The position numbers were made by a program, and so were the translations under genes. This document shows positions 1 to 6,401 of a DNA stretch of 11,323 bases, one piece after another. The stretch covers positions 1-11,323 of the forward strand of contig JAEYXC010000472.1 of assembly GCA_023428655.1 (NCBI GenBank), read 5' to 3'. The stretch's first letter is position 1. Each line of letters begins with the position of its first letter. This DNA comes from Bacillota bacterium (GTDB lineage: Bacteria; Bacillota; Clostridia; Lachnospirales; Lachnospiraceae). The notes below the pieces were generated by a model. The model was not told the DNA's origin. It saw only the letters and a program-made list of their open reading frames with translations, and made no database searches.

Positions 1-18
1 CTCTCTTCTACTTTCTTT

Positions 19-819
19 CTAGCCAACGCTTTCACCGCCTTCTTCCTTCATCGCAGCTCTTCGTATCGGTGATAGGAAGGATTTTAGTTTTTCTTCGATC
101 ACTCTGGGATTTTCTCCAGCCTGAATGGACAGAAGTCCCTCCACCATAACCTCTTTAATCATTATTTCCTGTGAATTCTTTGCTTTCAGCTTTGTTGACA
201 CCGGAATACAGATCCAGTTAGCAATCATGGAGCCGTAGAAGGTAGTAATTAGGGCAACTGCCATGTTTGGTCCGATGGCTTTTGCATCATCCATCTTCTT
301 AAGCATGTTAACAAGACCGATCAAAGTACCGATCATACCCCAAGCGGGACCCATAGCTGCAAGACCGTCCCAAAAGGATATTTTGCTGGCGTGCCTTGCT
401 TCAATACAGTTAAGCTCCGTCTCCAAAATACTTCGTACCAATTCCGGATCTGTTCCGTCTACAATTAGAAGAACACCCTTTTTCAAAAACTCGTCATCAA
501 CTCCGTTCGCCGCCTCTTCCAGTGCTAATAAGCCTTCTTTTCTGGCAACATTGGATAAATCAATAATTTGTCTTATGGTCTGTTCCTCATTGGCTGGAAG
601 GGTCGTCAAAATATGCTTAAAGCTTGCAAGGTTTTCCAAAAAGCCCTTGATGCTTGAGGACATAGCAAGCATACAGCAAAGACCGCCACCGATCGTAATA
701 AATACCGATGGTATATCGACAAAGTTCATGATTACTGATATGCTCGGCTGACCTACCAAAATACCATATATAGTAACAACTAAGCATAGGACTAAACCCA
801 AAATGGACGCTAAATCCAA
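19..819 (-). CDS. motA: MotA, flagellar stator subunit
   Basis: MotA/PomA/ExbB-type stator protein of 266 residues, the usual family length. With MotB it forms the ion channel that pushes on FliG. Visible: hydrophobic segments near residues 3-23 and 31-52, a long cytoplasmic loop, then two segments near 152-173 and 184-206. The loop has the pattern R93-K-E-G-L-L-A-L-E101, matching the charged FliG-contacting pair (R90/E98 in E. coli MotA). Conserved prolines are P158 and P206. Motifs GMIGTLIGLV (161-170) and ALITTFYG (189-196) resemble Na+-type PomA more than H+-type MotA. I chose TTG at 819, which gives the family-typical start MDLASILGL, with GGAAGG 8 bases upstream; a GTG at 828 would lie inside that ribosome site. 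It follows flbD by 50 bases. No motB start falls in bases 1-18, so motB should begin just past the left edge. Confidence 0.95.
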   Translation of the reverse strand: MDLASILGLVLCLVVTIYGILVGQPSISVIMNFVDIPSVFITIGGGLCCMLAMSSSIKGFLENLASFKHILTTLPANEEQTIRQIIDLSNVARKEGLLALEEAANGVDDEFLKKGVLLIVDGTDPELVRSILETELNCIEARHASKISFWDGLAAMGPAWGMIGTLIGLVNMLKKMDDAKAIGPNMAVALITTFYGSMIANWICIPVSTKLKAKNSQEIMIKEVMVEGLLSIQAGENPRVIEEKLKSFLSPIRRAAMKEEGGESVG

Positions 820-824
820 AATTA

Positions 825-833
825 CCACCTTCC
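825..833 (-). promoter_or_regulatory. Ribosome binding site deciding the motA start
   Basis: The minus strand reads GGAAGGTGG here. GGAAGG lies 8 bases, and AAGGTGG 5 bases, before the TTG at 819. The GTG at 828 overlaps this site, which argues against it as the start. An ATG at 835 just upstream opens a different frame and would give an unrelated 72-codon product. Confidence 0.6.
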
Positions 834-869
834 ATCTACATTATTTTTAACCGAAACCTGCTTGTTCCC

Positions 870-1061
870 CTACAAATCTCGACCAAATATTTCTTTTTTG
901 TATAATATTACAAGATTTCTAACCTCTTGTCTACTTTCTTTTACGATGATCTTATTCCCCGATGTTAAAGTAATAACGGTGTCTGGAGACTCCTCAACCT
1001 TTTCGATCATATCCGCGTTTATAATTAATTTTGTGTCATTTAGCCTGGTAACCTCTATCAT
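870..1061 (-). CDS. swrD: FlbD/SwrD family flagellar protein
   Basis: A 63-residue protein of the FlbD family, known in Bacillus subtilis as SwrD (YlzI), which is needed for swarming and is reported to raise flagellar motor power. The hallmarks are the start MIEVTRLNDTKLIINADMIE and the central ESPDTVITLTSGNKIIVKES (residues 24-43). The family is soluble with no catalytic motif, and none is seen here. ATG at 1061 has AGGAGG at 1070-1075, 8 bases upstream. It lies directly between flgE (160-base spacer) and motA (50 bases), the usual position in Firmicutes and consistent with a role at the stator. It should not be confused with the unrelated Caulobacter transcription factor also called FlbD. 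The family call is firm; the molecular mechanism is not established. Confidence 0.93.
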   Translation of the reverse strand: MIEVTRLNDTKLIINADMIEKVEESPDTVITLTSGNKIIVKESRQEVRNLVILYKKEIFGRDL

Positions 1062-1221
1062 ATCCCCAACCTCCTACTCGGTATTTCATCCGAAAACTTT
1101 GTCGTCCGATATCGATATTTCACTGTTCCACAAAGCTATTTATTTATGAAACGGGCGGCAGTTCACACCGCCACCCGTCATTACTGACATATGGCATTCC
1201 TATTCATACATCAGCCCTGTG
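1062..1221 (-). other. Structured spacer/leader between flgE and flbD
   Basis: A 160-base untranslated stretch, the longest gap in the window. Read on the minus strand it holds an 11-bp interrupted hairpin (1146-1181) soon after the flgE stop. This is followed by a looser stem CTTTGT/ACAAAG (1130-1135 with 1097-1102) enclosing the palindrome ATATCGATAT (1109-1118), then the flbD ribosome site. No sigma-A or sigma-D promoter is recognisable on the minus strand. Very short reading frames of 16-17 codons run across the first hairpin but have weak or badly spaced ribosome sites. Confidence 0.5.
1146..1181 (-). promoter_or_regulatory. GC-rich stem-loop downstream of flgE
   Basis: On the transcript strand ATGA, CGGG and GGC pair with GCC, CCCG and TCAT: 11 base pairs with one mismatch and a two-base bulge, closing a 10-base loop. 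An alternative register pairs GGCGG with CCGCC. The 3' flank is AAATAAATAG rather than a U-run, so this is a poor intrinsic terminator. It could be a 3'-end stabiliser for the flgE message, a processing barrier or an attenuator; the choice is inference. Confidence 0.55.
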
Positions 1222-2661
1222 TTATCTCTTCAAATTAATCAATTCTTCCAACAAGGAGTCAGATGTTGTTATTATTCTCGAATTAGCCTGAAAGCCTCTT
1301 TGCGTCGTAATCATATCCGTAAATTGCTGGGATAGATCTACGTTTGACATCTCCAACACACCCGTTGTTAAACTACCGCCTCCCTGCGTAGGATCCTGTC
1401 CAATTCCATCAAAACCACCGGAATTCTGCGTCGCTGCAAACATGCTGTTACCAACTGCCTCAAGGCCTGCCGGATTCGAAAAGCTTGCTACTGCGATCTG
1501 ACCCAGTAATCGACTATCACCGTTATCATATTTACCGTAAATCTTACCGGAGCCATCAATGCTTACACCGGTCATATTACCTACCTGCTTACCGGCACCA
1601 GAGCCCTCCAGACTTCCCTTGGTTGCTTCCAGGGAGGAGGAACCACTGGTGGAGTACATGGTAATGGTTGAAAAATCAATTTCAATCGGTTCGAAGGGAT
1701 TTGGTTCTCCTTGAATGTTAAGAATTAATGATTTACTCCCTTCATCAGCACCAACATTGACAAACTTTCCTGTAGATCCGTTAAATTGCAGTAAAGAACC
1801 TGCCGGACTCTCACCGGCACTAACCGTCCCGGTTTCCGTATCAATTTCTAAGCCTGATTGTTCACCGAATTCTATTCCTGTATAACCGGTAGGATTAAAG
1901 GTTACTTCACCGGTTTCCGGATCCACTACCTTACTTAAGAAGATGGATTGACCATCCTCTCCCTTGACATCATTAAGCACTAGACTATAAGTATCCGTTG
2001 CATCTTCTGATTGTTTTACAACCAAATCCGCAGTATAGCTATGGCCTCTCTTATCATAGAAGGTGAGGTTAACCCGCTTACCTGTATCGGAGGTCAGCTG
2101 GGTATCCTTACTGTCAATATTACCAGAAACGAAGATATTGGTTGTAGCTGCCGGCTCTGCATACAGATTTTCCGGTGACATAATGGTCAACGGAGATACG
2201 GCATCCGCTACGGTTTTGGTATTATCATTTTTATCCACCTGCCATCCCATAACCGATGCACCGGAGGGAGTACATAAGGTTCCCTGTGCATCGATGTTAA
2301 AGGAGCCGGCCTTTGTAAAGTAATTCGTACCGCCACTGTTCACAATAAAGAAACTATCTCCCTCAATCATAACATCAAAGGGATTATCCGTTCTCTGGGA
2401 TGCACCCGACGTTGTGATTGCTGAGGTTATGGATGCTACATTGGAACCGAGACCGATCTGCATTGCATTCCTACCGGTGGTACCGGTGGTCGCGTTCGGT
2501 CCGGAAGCACTCTGTGTTGTTTGATAAAATACATCGGCAAAGGTTACGGAACTGGACTTGAAACCGACTGTATTCACATTAGAAATATTATTACCTATTA
2601 CGTCCATTTTTGTCTGATGTACTTTAAGTCCTGATACACCAGAGAATAATGATCTCATCAT
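1222..2661 (-). CDS. flgE: FlgE, flagellar hook protein
   Basis: Structural protein that polymerises into the hook, exported by the flagellar type III system and assembled under the FlgD cap. It has 479 residues, long enough for the extra outer domains usual in Gram-positive hooks. The N-terminal rod/hook signature covers residues 1-35, with NNISNVNTVGFK at 24-35. The C-terminal D0 helix runs from about 439 to the end (SNVDLSQQFTDMITTQRGF and following). The hook-type sequence NPFDVMIEGDSFFIV lies near residue 92. The middle is rich in Gly, Ser, Thr and Asp, as expected for surface domains. ATG at 2661 has AGGAGG about 10 bases upstream; a second ATG follows directly. FlgG and other rod proteins share the ends, but the length and the position after flgD favour FlgE. 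Confidence 0.95.
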   Translation of the reverse strand: MMRSLFSGVSGLKVHQTKMDVIGNNISNVNTVGFKSSSVTFADVFYQTTQSASGPNATTGTTGRNAMQIGLGSNVASITSAITTSGASQRTDNPFDVMIEGDSFFIVNSGGTNYFTKAGSFNIDAQGTLCTPSGASVMGWQVDKNDNTKTVADAVSPLTIMSPENLYAEPAATTNIFVSGNIDSKDTQLTSDTGKRVNLTFYDKRGHSYTADLVVKQSEDATDTYSLVLNDVKGEDGQSIFLSKVVDPETGEVTFNPTGYTGIEFGEQSGLEIDTETGTVSAGESPAGSLLQFNGSTGKFVNVGADEGSKSLILNIQGEPNPFEPIEIDFSTITMYSTSGSSSLEATKGSLEGSGAGKQVGNMTGVSIDGSGKIYGKYDNGDSRLLGQIAVASFSNPAGLEAVGNSMFAATQNSGGFDGIGQDPTQGGGSLTTGVLEMSNVDLSQQFTDMITTQRGFQANSRIITTSDSLLEELINLKR

Positions 2662-2723
2662 AACTGTATGACCTCCTAATTCTGCTTAAATCATTGGCAT
2701 CCAATCTGTCATTCATGGAGCCC

Positions 2724-2747
2724 AAAGCCTCCGTAAGGTCCGGCTTT
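2724..2747 (-). promoter_or_regulatory. Small hairpin between the flagellar operon protein gene and flgE
   Basis: AAAGCC (2724-2729) is complementary to GGCTTT (2742-2747) across 12 bases, and the stem overlaps the stop codon at 2746-2748. No U-run follows, so it is unlikely to terminate transcription. The 84-base gap 2662-2745 otherwise shows only the flgE ribosome site. Confidence 0.3.
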
Positions 2748-3138
2748 ACATGATTACTGCACCATCAATATTTGTAAACACTCTATCCTCACCGTCATTT
2801 ACGGCAGTTATTACCGTATTGTTCTTCACACTGACAATAAAGGCAAGATTGTCTACCATTACCAGGGATTCATTAATTCCCTTCTCACTCGCTTTCTTTG
2901 CACCATTCTCAAGTCGTTCCAGCTGTTCATCAGTCAAATCGATATTTCTGCTTGCCAGACGCTCATTGGCGTGCTTCGAAAACTTCAGCTCTCCTACTTC
3001 ACTTGCAGCCTGCTTTAAGATCTCGCTAAAGGGTGTACCACCTTGCTGTCGATTTATCGCTGTCGCCGTATTCTTGGCTGCCGTTAGCTGCTGCGTCATC
3101 TGTTCGATGGAGGGAAATTGATTTACCGGAATGTTCAT
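2746..3138 (-). CDS. Conserved flagellar operon protein (TIGR02530 type), function unknown
   Basis: A 130-residue protein that I match to the uncharacterised flagellar operon protein family found between flgD and flgE in many Firmicutes. Typical sequence is seen in LKFSKHANERLASRNIDLT (51-69), in IVSVKNNTVITAVN (101-114) and in the end FTNIDGAVI. It has no signal peptide and no membrane segment. The first 40 residues look flexible and rich in Gln, Thr and Ala; the rest should fold as alpha/beta. ATG at 3138 has GGAAGG 7 bases upstream. A TTG at 3159 would place that ribosome site inside the gene, so I reject it. The position between hook cap and hook suggests a helper role in hook assembly or its timing, but that is inference. 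The H56-x3-R60-x3-R64-x-I66 pattern is discussed in the findings. Confidence 0.9.
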   Translation of the reverse strand: MNIPVNQFPSIEQMTQQLTAAKNTATAINRQQGGTPFSEILKQAASEVGELKFSKHANERLASRNIDLTDEQLERLENGAKKASEKGINESLVMVDNLAFIVSVKNNTVITAVNDGEDRVFTNIDGAVIM

Positions 3139-3142
3139 TACT

Positions 3143-3153
3143 TCACCTTCCTT
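3143..3153 (-). promoter_or_regulatory. Ribosome binding site deciding the start of the flagellar operon protein
   Basis: The minus strand reads AAGGAAGGTGA. Its GGAAGG core is 7 bases before ATG at 3138, and the site lies downstream of the TTG at 3159, which favours the shorter 130-residue product. Confidence 0.65.
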
Positions 3154-3202
3154 AATCAAAAATATTATAGCGAGATTGCTAGATCCGCTTACTAATTTTC
3201 TG

Positions 3203-3952
3203 TTATATTTCTTGGGATGCTGTCACATCTGAATTCTTAATCTGAACCGTAACCTTATCCTTTATTGTTGTATACAGGGAGTCATTAAAGGCCACTGTCA
3301 GCTTATAGGATCCATTAACAAGGCTTGCAAAGGCTGTTTTATCAATCGTTACCTTATTTCCATTCAGCTTTACAAGGCTTGAGTCAAGAACTGCTTCTCC
3401 GATTGCGATCCGAACATCACTTGCTACCGTATCACCGGAACCAAGATTAACATTAAAGCTTAAATCCTTTGGATTATCCGCATCATATTGTAATTCGACC
3501 GTCTCCCCTACACCGGGAAGTCCTTTTTCTATGACATAATCATCACTGAGTACCGTATCCAGCTGATCAAAATCATACAGCTTGCCATCCACGGATAACT
3601 GGGTCTTCTTACCCGACATGGATACGAAATCAACCGTACCGGTAATATATGAGGTATTTCCTAAGGCCGTTTCCGTCTTCAGCATTACCGTCTTACCCAC
3701 CAAGCTGAACGCTTGCGTATTATTGGTTGTCGCGCTTAAATTCTGCAATTGCTCCAGCTGAGAAAAGGTTGCCAGCTGAGCTATGTACTCGGTATCCGTA
3801 TTGGGGTTCAAAGGATCCTGATACTTCATCTGGGTTACTAATAATTCAAGAAATGCATCCTTACCCAGTTCATTTTTGGAAGCTGATTTATCGGTTTTTG
3901 ATGTCGTCTGTTGCACCTGTCCATCCGTTACCGTTTGTATTAAATCGCTCAT
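3203..3952 (-). CDS. flgD: FlgD, hook capping/scaffold protein
   Basis: Cap protein that sits at the growing hook tip and guides FlgE assembly; it is exported and later replaced by HAP1. The family signature is clear: residues 29-72 include LGKDAFLELLVTQMKYQDPL (29-48), followed by NP, the TEYIAQLATFSQLEQLQNL stretch and a conserved SLVGKTV near 83-89. The C-terminal part (about 90-245) is rich in beta strands, as in the FlgD Ig-like and tudor-like domains. At 249 residues it is full length and clearly longer than the short Bacillus subtilis version. ATG at 3952 has AGGAG 7 bases upstream. It follows fliK by 45 bases, the standard order. Confidence 0.95.
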   Translation of the reverse strand: MSDLIQTVTDGQVQQTTSKTDKSASKNELGKDAFLELLVTQMKYQDPLNPNTDTEYIAQLATFSQLEQLQNLSATTNNTQAFSLVGKTVMLKTETALGNTSYITGTVDFVSMSGKKTQLSVDGKLYDFDQLDTVLSDDYVIEKGLPGVGETVELQYDADNPKDLSFNVNLGSGDTVASDVRIAIGEAVLDSSLVKLNGNKVTIDKTAFASLVNGSYKLTVAFNDSLYTTIKDKVTVQIKNSDVTASQEI

Positions 3953-3997
3953 ACTCTTACTCCTGTCTTATTTGCTTTCACAAATATCATTTTCACA

Positions 3998-5482
3998 TTA
4001 AGCAGTGTAATCGATCTGGCTGCCTCGTATGCCGTTAATATCCTGAGATACACTATCCTCAGTGTCTTCGGTCATGCCGATTGCCTCCTCCAAGGAAATC
4101 TTGCTGCCATTATGGCTCTTCTTTGTTTCTGCATGGCCCTCAGAGCCTTCCTTATCGTTTTGCTGGAAGGAATATGCTGCAATCGTTACTTCGATTTCAT
4201 CAACCTTAATTCCCTGCTGATTTAAAGTTTCCTTGAGCGTATGTAGCTGGCTCTCAATCGCTTCCTTGCTAACCTCATTCTGTACCACGAATTGCGCCGT
4301 CATTACACCATTTTTAGACTGAACCGACAGATTAACCTTACCCAAATGCTCCGGATTTAATTGCAGCTCCATGGAAGTCTGCTCCGGTTGTATTGTTACT
4401 CTGATTCGCTCAATAATCTGATTTGCGATCTCCCGGATCTCGGTTACTTGTACCATATTCCCGTTAAAGCTAACCTGATTCGTAGAGGAGGCTTTGGAAA
4501 GATTATTGAGGAAGGCCTCAAATTGCTCCGTCGCCTTAAGTTCCTGGCCATCCTTCCGGCTTAAATCGGATTGTGTCTCAGAAGAACTCTCCTGGGTATC
4601 TGTTATTTTCGTAACCTCTACCTGGATACTCTTGTCCGTATCACCTTGATTGGAGATAATCGTATTCTCCTCCTTAGCATCTTGAGCACTCATTGCTGCT
4701 TCGGAATTTGTCTCCTGATTGGATACTGTCTGCTCTTTGGTAACATCTTCTCCCTTGTCAGTTAGATTGCTCTCCTGTAGTAGCTTTGCCCTTTCCAGTA
4801 AGCTCTTTACCTGCTCCGGACTCATGCCCAGATCCGCCTTTGCGAGAAGCTCTTCCACTGCTTGCATCAGTCGGTTCATGGTATCCGAAAGCGTCTCATC
4901 CGTTAATACTTCCAGAATATTTGTGGCACCACTTTCCATAAGTACTAGCTGCTGCAAGTTCTCTGCCTGAAGCAAATCCACCATGGAAAGGCCTTGGTCG
5001 GATAAAAGCTGCTCCAGCTCTTCGGAAGTTAGATTTAGAAGCTCCATTACCGTTTGCTGCACTGCCTGCAATAGACCTGCAATTTTCTCAAGGGTCTCTT
5101 CATCAGGTACGACCTCTTCGGTGGTATTATTCTGTACCGCCTCTGTTGGTTTCGTATCCTCCGCCTTCTGTGTCTGGCTGGCCGCCTGCGTTGATGCTTT
5201 CATGTTTTCTGCCTTCGTGGGACCTTGTGTGGTATCACCGGCATGGTTTTCATTACCGTTCACTGCGTCACTTTCTTGCCTATTGTCCTTGGCAGAGCTT
5301 TGATTGGATATACTTTTTGCTCCAGCATTCTCATAATTACCTGACAGGTTCATTCCCGATTTCAGGGTACTGTCCATCATCAGTTCAAAACTGCTGTTGC
5401 TTTGCTTTCCTTTTAAAGTGACGCTTCCGGATGCGTTGCCAAACAGCTGTGCTGCCTGGGTCATAACGCCTTGCGTCATCAT
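3998..5482 (-). CDS. fliK: FliK, hook-length control protein
   Basis: Secreted molecular ruler that measures the hook and switches the export gate FlhB from rod/hook to filament substrates. It has 494 residues. Residues 1-130 are a Gln/Asn/Ser/Thr-rich, probably disordered leader. Leucine- and glutamate-rich helices follow (about 128-236), then another acidic low-complexity linker (240-315). The conserved C-terminal hook-length domain lies at about 350-440, with MELQLNPEHLGKVNLSV (371-387) carrying the LNPEHLG core, then the helix AIESQLHTLKETLNQQGIKV (408-427). A hydrophilic tail closes it. The N-terminal part diverges strongly between species, so identification rests on the C-terminal domain, length and position. 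ATG at 5482 has AGGAGG 8 bases upstream; a second ATG follows. It is preceded by an unusual 148-base leader with tandem hairpins. Confidence 0.94.
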   Translation of the reverse strand: MMTQGVMTQAAQLFGNASGSVTLKGKQSNSSFELMMDSTLKSGMNLSGNYENAGAKSISNQSSAKDNRQESDAVNGNENHAGDTTQGPTKAENMKASTQAASQTQKAEDTKPTEAVQNNTTEEVVPDEETLEKIAGLLQAVQQTVMELLNLTSEELEQLLSDQGLSMVDLLQAENLQQLVLMESGATNILEVLTDETLSDTMNRLMQAVEELLAKADLGMSPEQVKSLLERAKLLQESNLTDKGEDVTKEQTVSNQETNSEAAMSAQDAKEENTIISNQGDTDKSIQVEVTKITDTQESSSETQSDLSRKDGQELKATEQFEAFLNNLSKASSTNQVSFNGNMVQVTEIREIANQIIERIRVTIQPEQTSMELQLNPEHLGKVNLSVQSKNGVMTAQFVVQNEVSKEAIESQLHTLKETLNQQGIKVDEIEVTIAAYSFQQNDKEGSEGHAETKKSHNGSKISLEEAIGMTEDTEDSVSQDINGIRGSQIDYTA

Positions 5483-5508
5483 GCGGTCATCCTCCTTTCT
5501 TTTTTATT

Positions 5509-5583
5509 TTTTGTAATAACGAAATCTTAAAACATTGATTTCGTCACTTTTGTATAAACGAAATCGTAAAACATTGATTTCGT
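5509..5583. repeat. Tandem pair of near-identical palindromic repeats in the fliK leader
   Basis: Two 36-base units, 5509-5544 and 5548-5583, match at 33 of 36 positions with a 39-base period. Each contains an inverted repeat of ACGAAATC and GATTTCGT around a 10-base loop. Unit 1 forms an 8-bp stem (5519-5526 with 5537-5544). Unit 2 forms a 12-bp stem, ATAAACGAAATC (5554-5565) with GATTTCGTTTAT (5576-5587). Because the arms are the same, the two hairpins can also pair with each other. They sit 27 bases or more before the fliK start and leave its ribosome site free. Possible roles are an RNA switch, an mRNA stabiliser or processing site, a dimeric protein operator, or a remnant of a small palindromic repeat family. 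Confidence 0.85.
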
Positions 5584-5593
5584 TTATCATGTA

Positions 5594-5623
5594 TTAAAAC
5601 CACCCGATAACAGGTGTTTTTAA
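5594..5623 (-). terminator. Terminator-like hairpin after ylxF
   Basis: On the minus strand TTAAAAACACC pairs with GGTGGTTTTAA: 10 of 11 positions, one A/G mismatch, 8-base loop. Four U residues follow the GC part of the stem. It starts 7 bases after the ylxF stop. Only four G-C-type pairs (CACC/GGTG, of which one is A-T) anchor the stem, so termination would be weak or partial. In the middle of an operon it may act as an attenuator or protect the upstream message end. Confidence 0.4.
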
Positions 5624-5630
5624 CCCTTCC

Positions 5631-6401
5631 TTACTCTGCCAATCGCTCGGCATCCATATCGAGCATCTTCTTTGTAATCTTTGCTGCAACGACATTATCC
5701 ATCTCTGCCATGATCGCAGCGCTCTCCTTGGATCTCATACTTAGAAGAATCTGTGCAACAGCCTCAACATCCGCGGTCATAGTCTCCATAATCTTTGCTG
5801 CAGCTTGCGGATCCATGCTTCTGTAGATATCTGCTTTTTCTTTGATTGCATCAGAATATTGGAGCTGTTCAATCACTTGACGATAAATGGTCTCTGCATT
5901 CGTAGGATTGATCGCCTCGTAATATGCCTTATATTCCTCTATTTCTGGAGCTGTATCATTAAATACTACGTTTTTATCAAAATCAAGAACCCGCTTTTCA
6001 AAAGCCAGCTGATTCCCTTCAAATACCTTTAATCGATCTATTTCTGCCTGGAGCTCTGCAACACTGGCGTTGTTGTCGGCACTGTTTTTAGACATATCTG
6101 CGATGGTCTGTTCCAATTCCTTAATCTTAGCTATTGCTTCCGGTAATGAGGTATATTCATAGTTATTTTCCTCTGCAATAATCGCATCACCAACCTCCGG
6201 AAGGACCAGGTTAACCACCGGAACATCCTTAAGAATGGGGCGTAATACGCCGGAACCAAAACCACCGATATCCATTTTTATTAATAAACCAAATACAGCG
6301 AGCCAGATAATCACAATTAATAGTGCAATTAATATGGTCAAGATTTTACTGCCTTCTTTATTATCTTTATCAACGGCCTTGGCCTTATCCTTTTTTGCCA
6401 T
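5631..6401 (-). CDS. ylxF: YlxF/MotE-like membrane protein with MgtE-N-like tail
   Basis: A 256-residue protein in the position of Bacillus subtilis ylxF, between fliJ and fliK, and resembling the MotE/YlxF group. A lysine-rich start is followed by one membrane segment (about 19-42, ILTILIALLIVIIWLAVFGL). A coiled-coil-like stretch (about 86-126, ELEQTIADMSKN and AELQAEIDRL) comes next, then a helical C-terminal domain (about 150-250). That domain carries YRSMDPQAAAKIMETM, LLSMRSKESAAIMAEM and AAKITKKML, the pattern of the MgtE cytoplasmic N domain. It is not a magnesium transporter: the channel domain is absent. In other bacteria MotE is a chaperone for the stator-associated protein MotC; the role in Firmicutes is less clear. 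ATG at 6401 overlaps the fliJ stop (TAATG) and has GGGGAGGA just upstream. Confidence 0.85.
   Translation of the reverse strand: MAKKDKAKAVDKDNKEGSKILTILIALLIVIIWLAVFGLLIKMDIGGFGSGVLRPILKDVPVVNLVLPEVGDAIIAEENNYEYTSLPEAIAKIKELEQTIADMSKNSADNNASVAELQAEIDRLKVFEGNQLAFEKRVLDFDKNVVFNDTAPEIEEYKAYYEAINPTNAETIYRQVIEQLQYSDAIKEKADIYRSMDPQAAAKIMETMTADVEAVAQILLSMRSKESAAIMAEMDNVVAAKITKKMLDMDAERLAE

Noticed and set aside
617..835. 72-codon minus-strand frame starting with ATG at 835
   Set aside because: It overlaps motA out of frame, resembles no known protein, and the motA frame has clear family motifs.
1097..1135. c-di-GMP riboswitch candidate before flbD
   Set aside because: Such riboswitches occur in clostridial flagellar operons, but the conserved GEMM core is not present; only a 6-bp stem with a 27-base loop is seen.
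1144..1197. Short minus-strand frames of 16-17 codons (starts at 1197 and 1190) in the flgE-flbD spacer
   Set aside because: They are too short and their ribosome sites are weak or misplaced; they overlap a hairpin, which explains the sequence equally well. Kept only as part of the spacer finding.
3164..3169. TATAAT on the minus strand before the flagellar operon protein gene
   Set aside because: No -35 element at 16-18 bases upstream (best match 2 of 6) and no extended TG motif, so a separate promoter is not supported.
4719..5421. Several plus-strand open frames opposite fliK
   Set aside because: They are shadows of the low-complexity Glu/Gln/Ser-rich fliK frame, with no coherent domains or ribosome sites.
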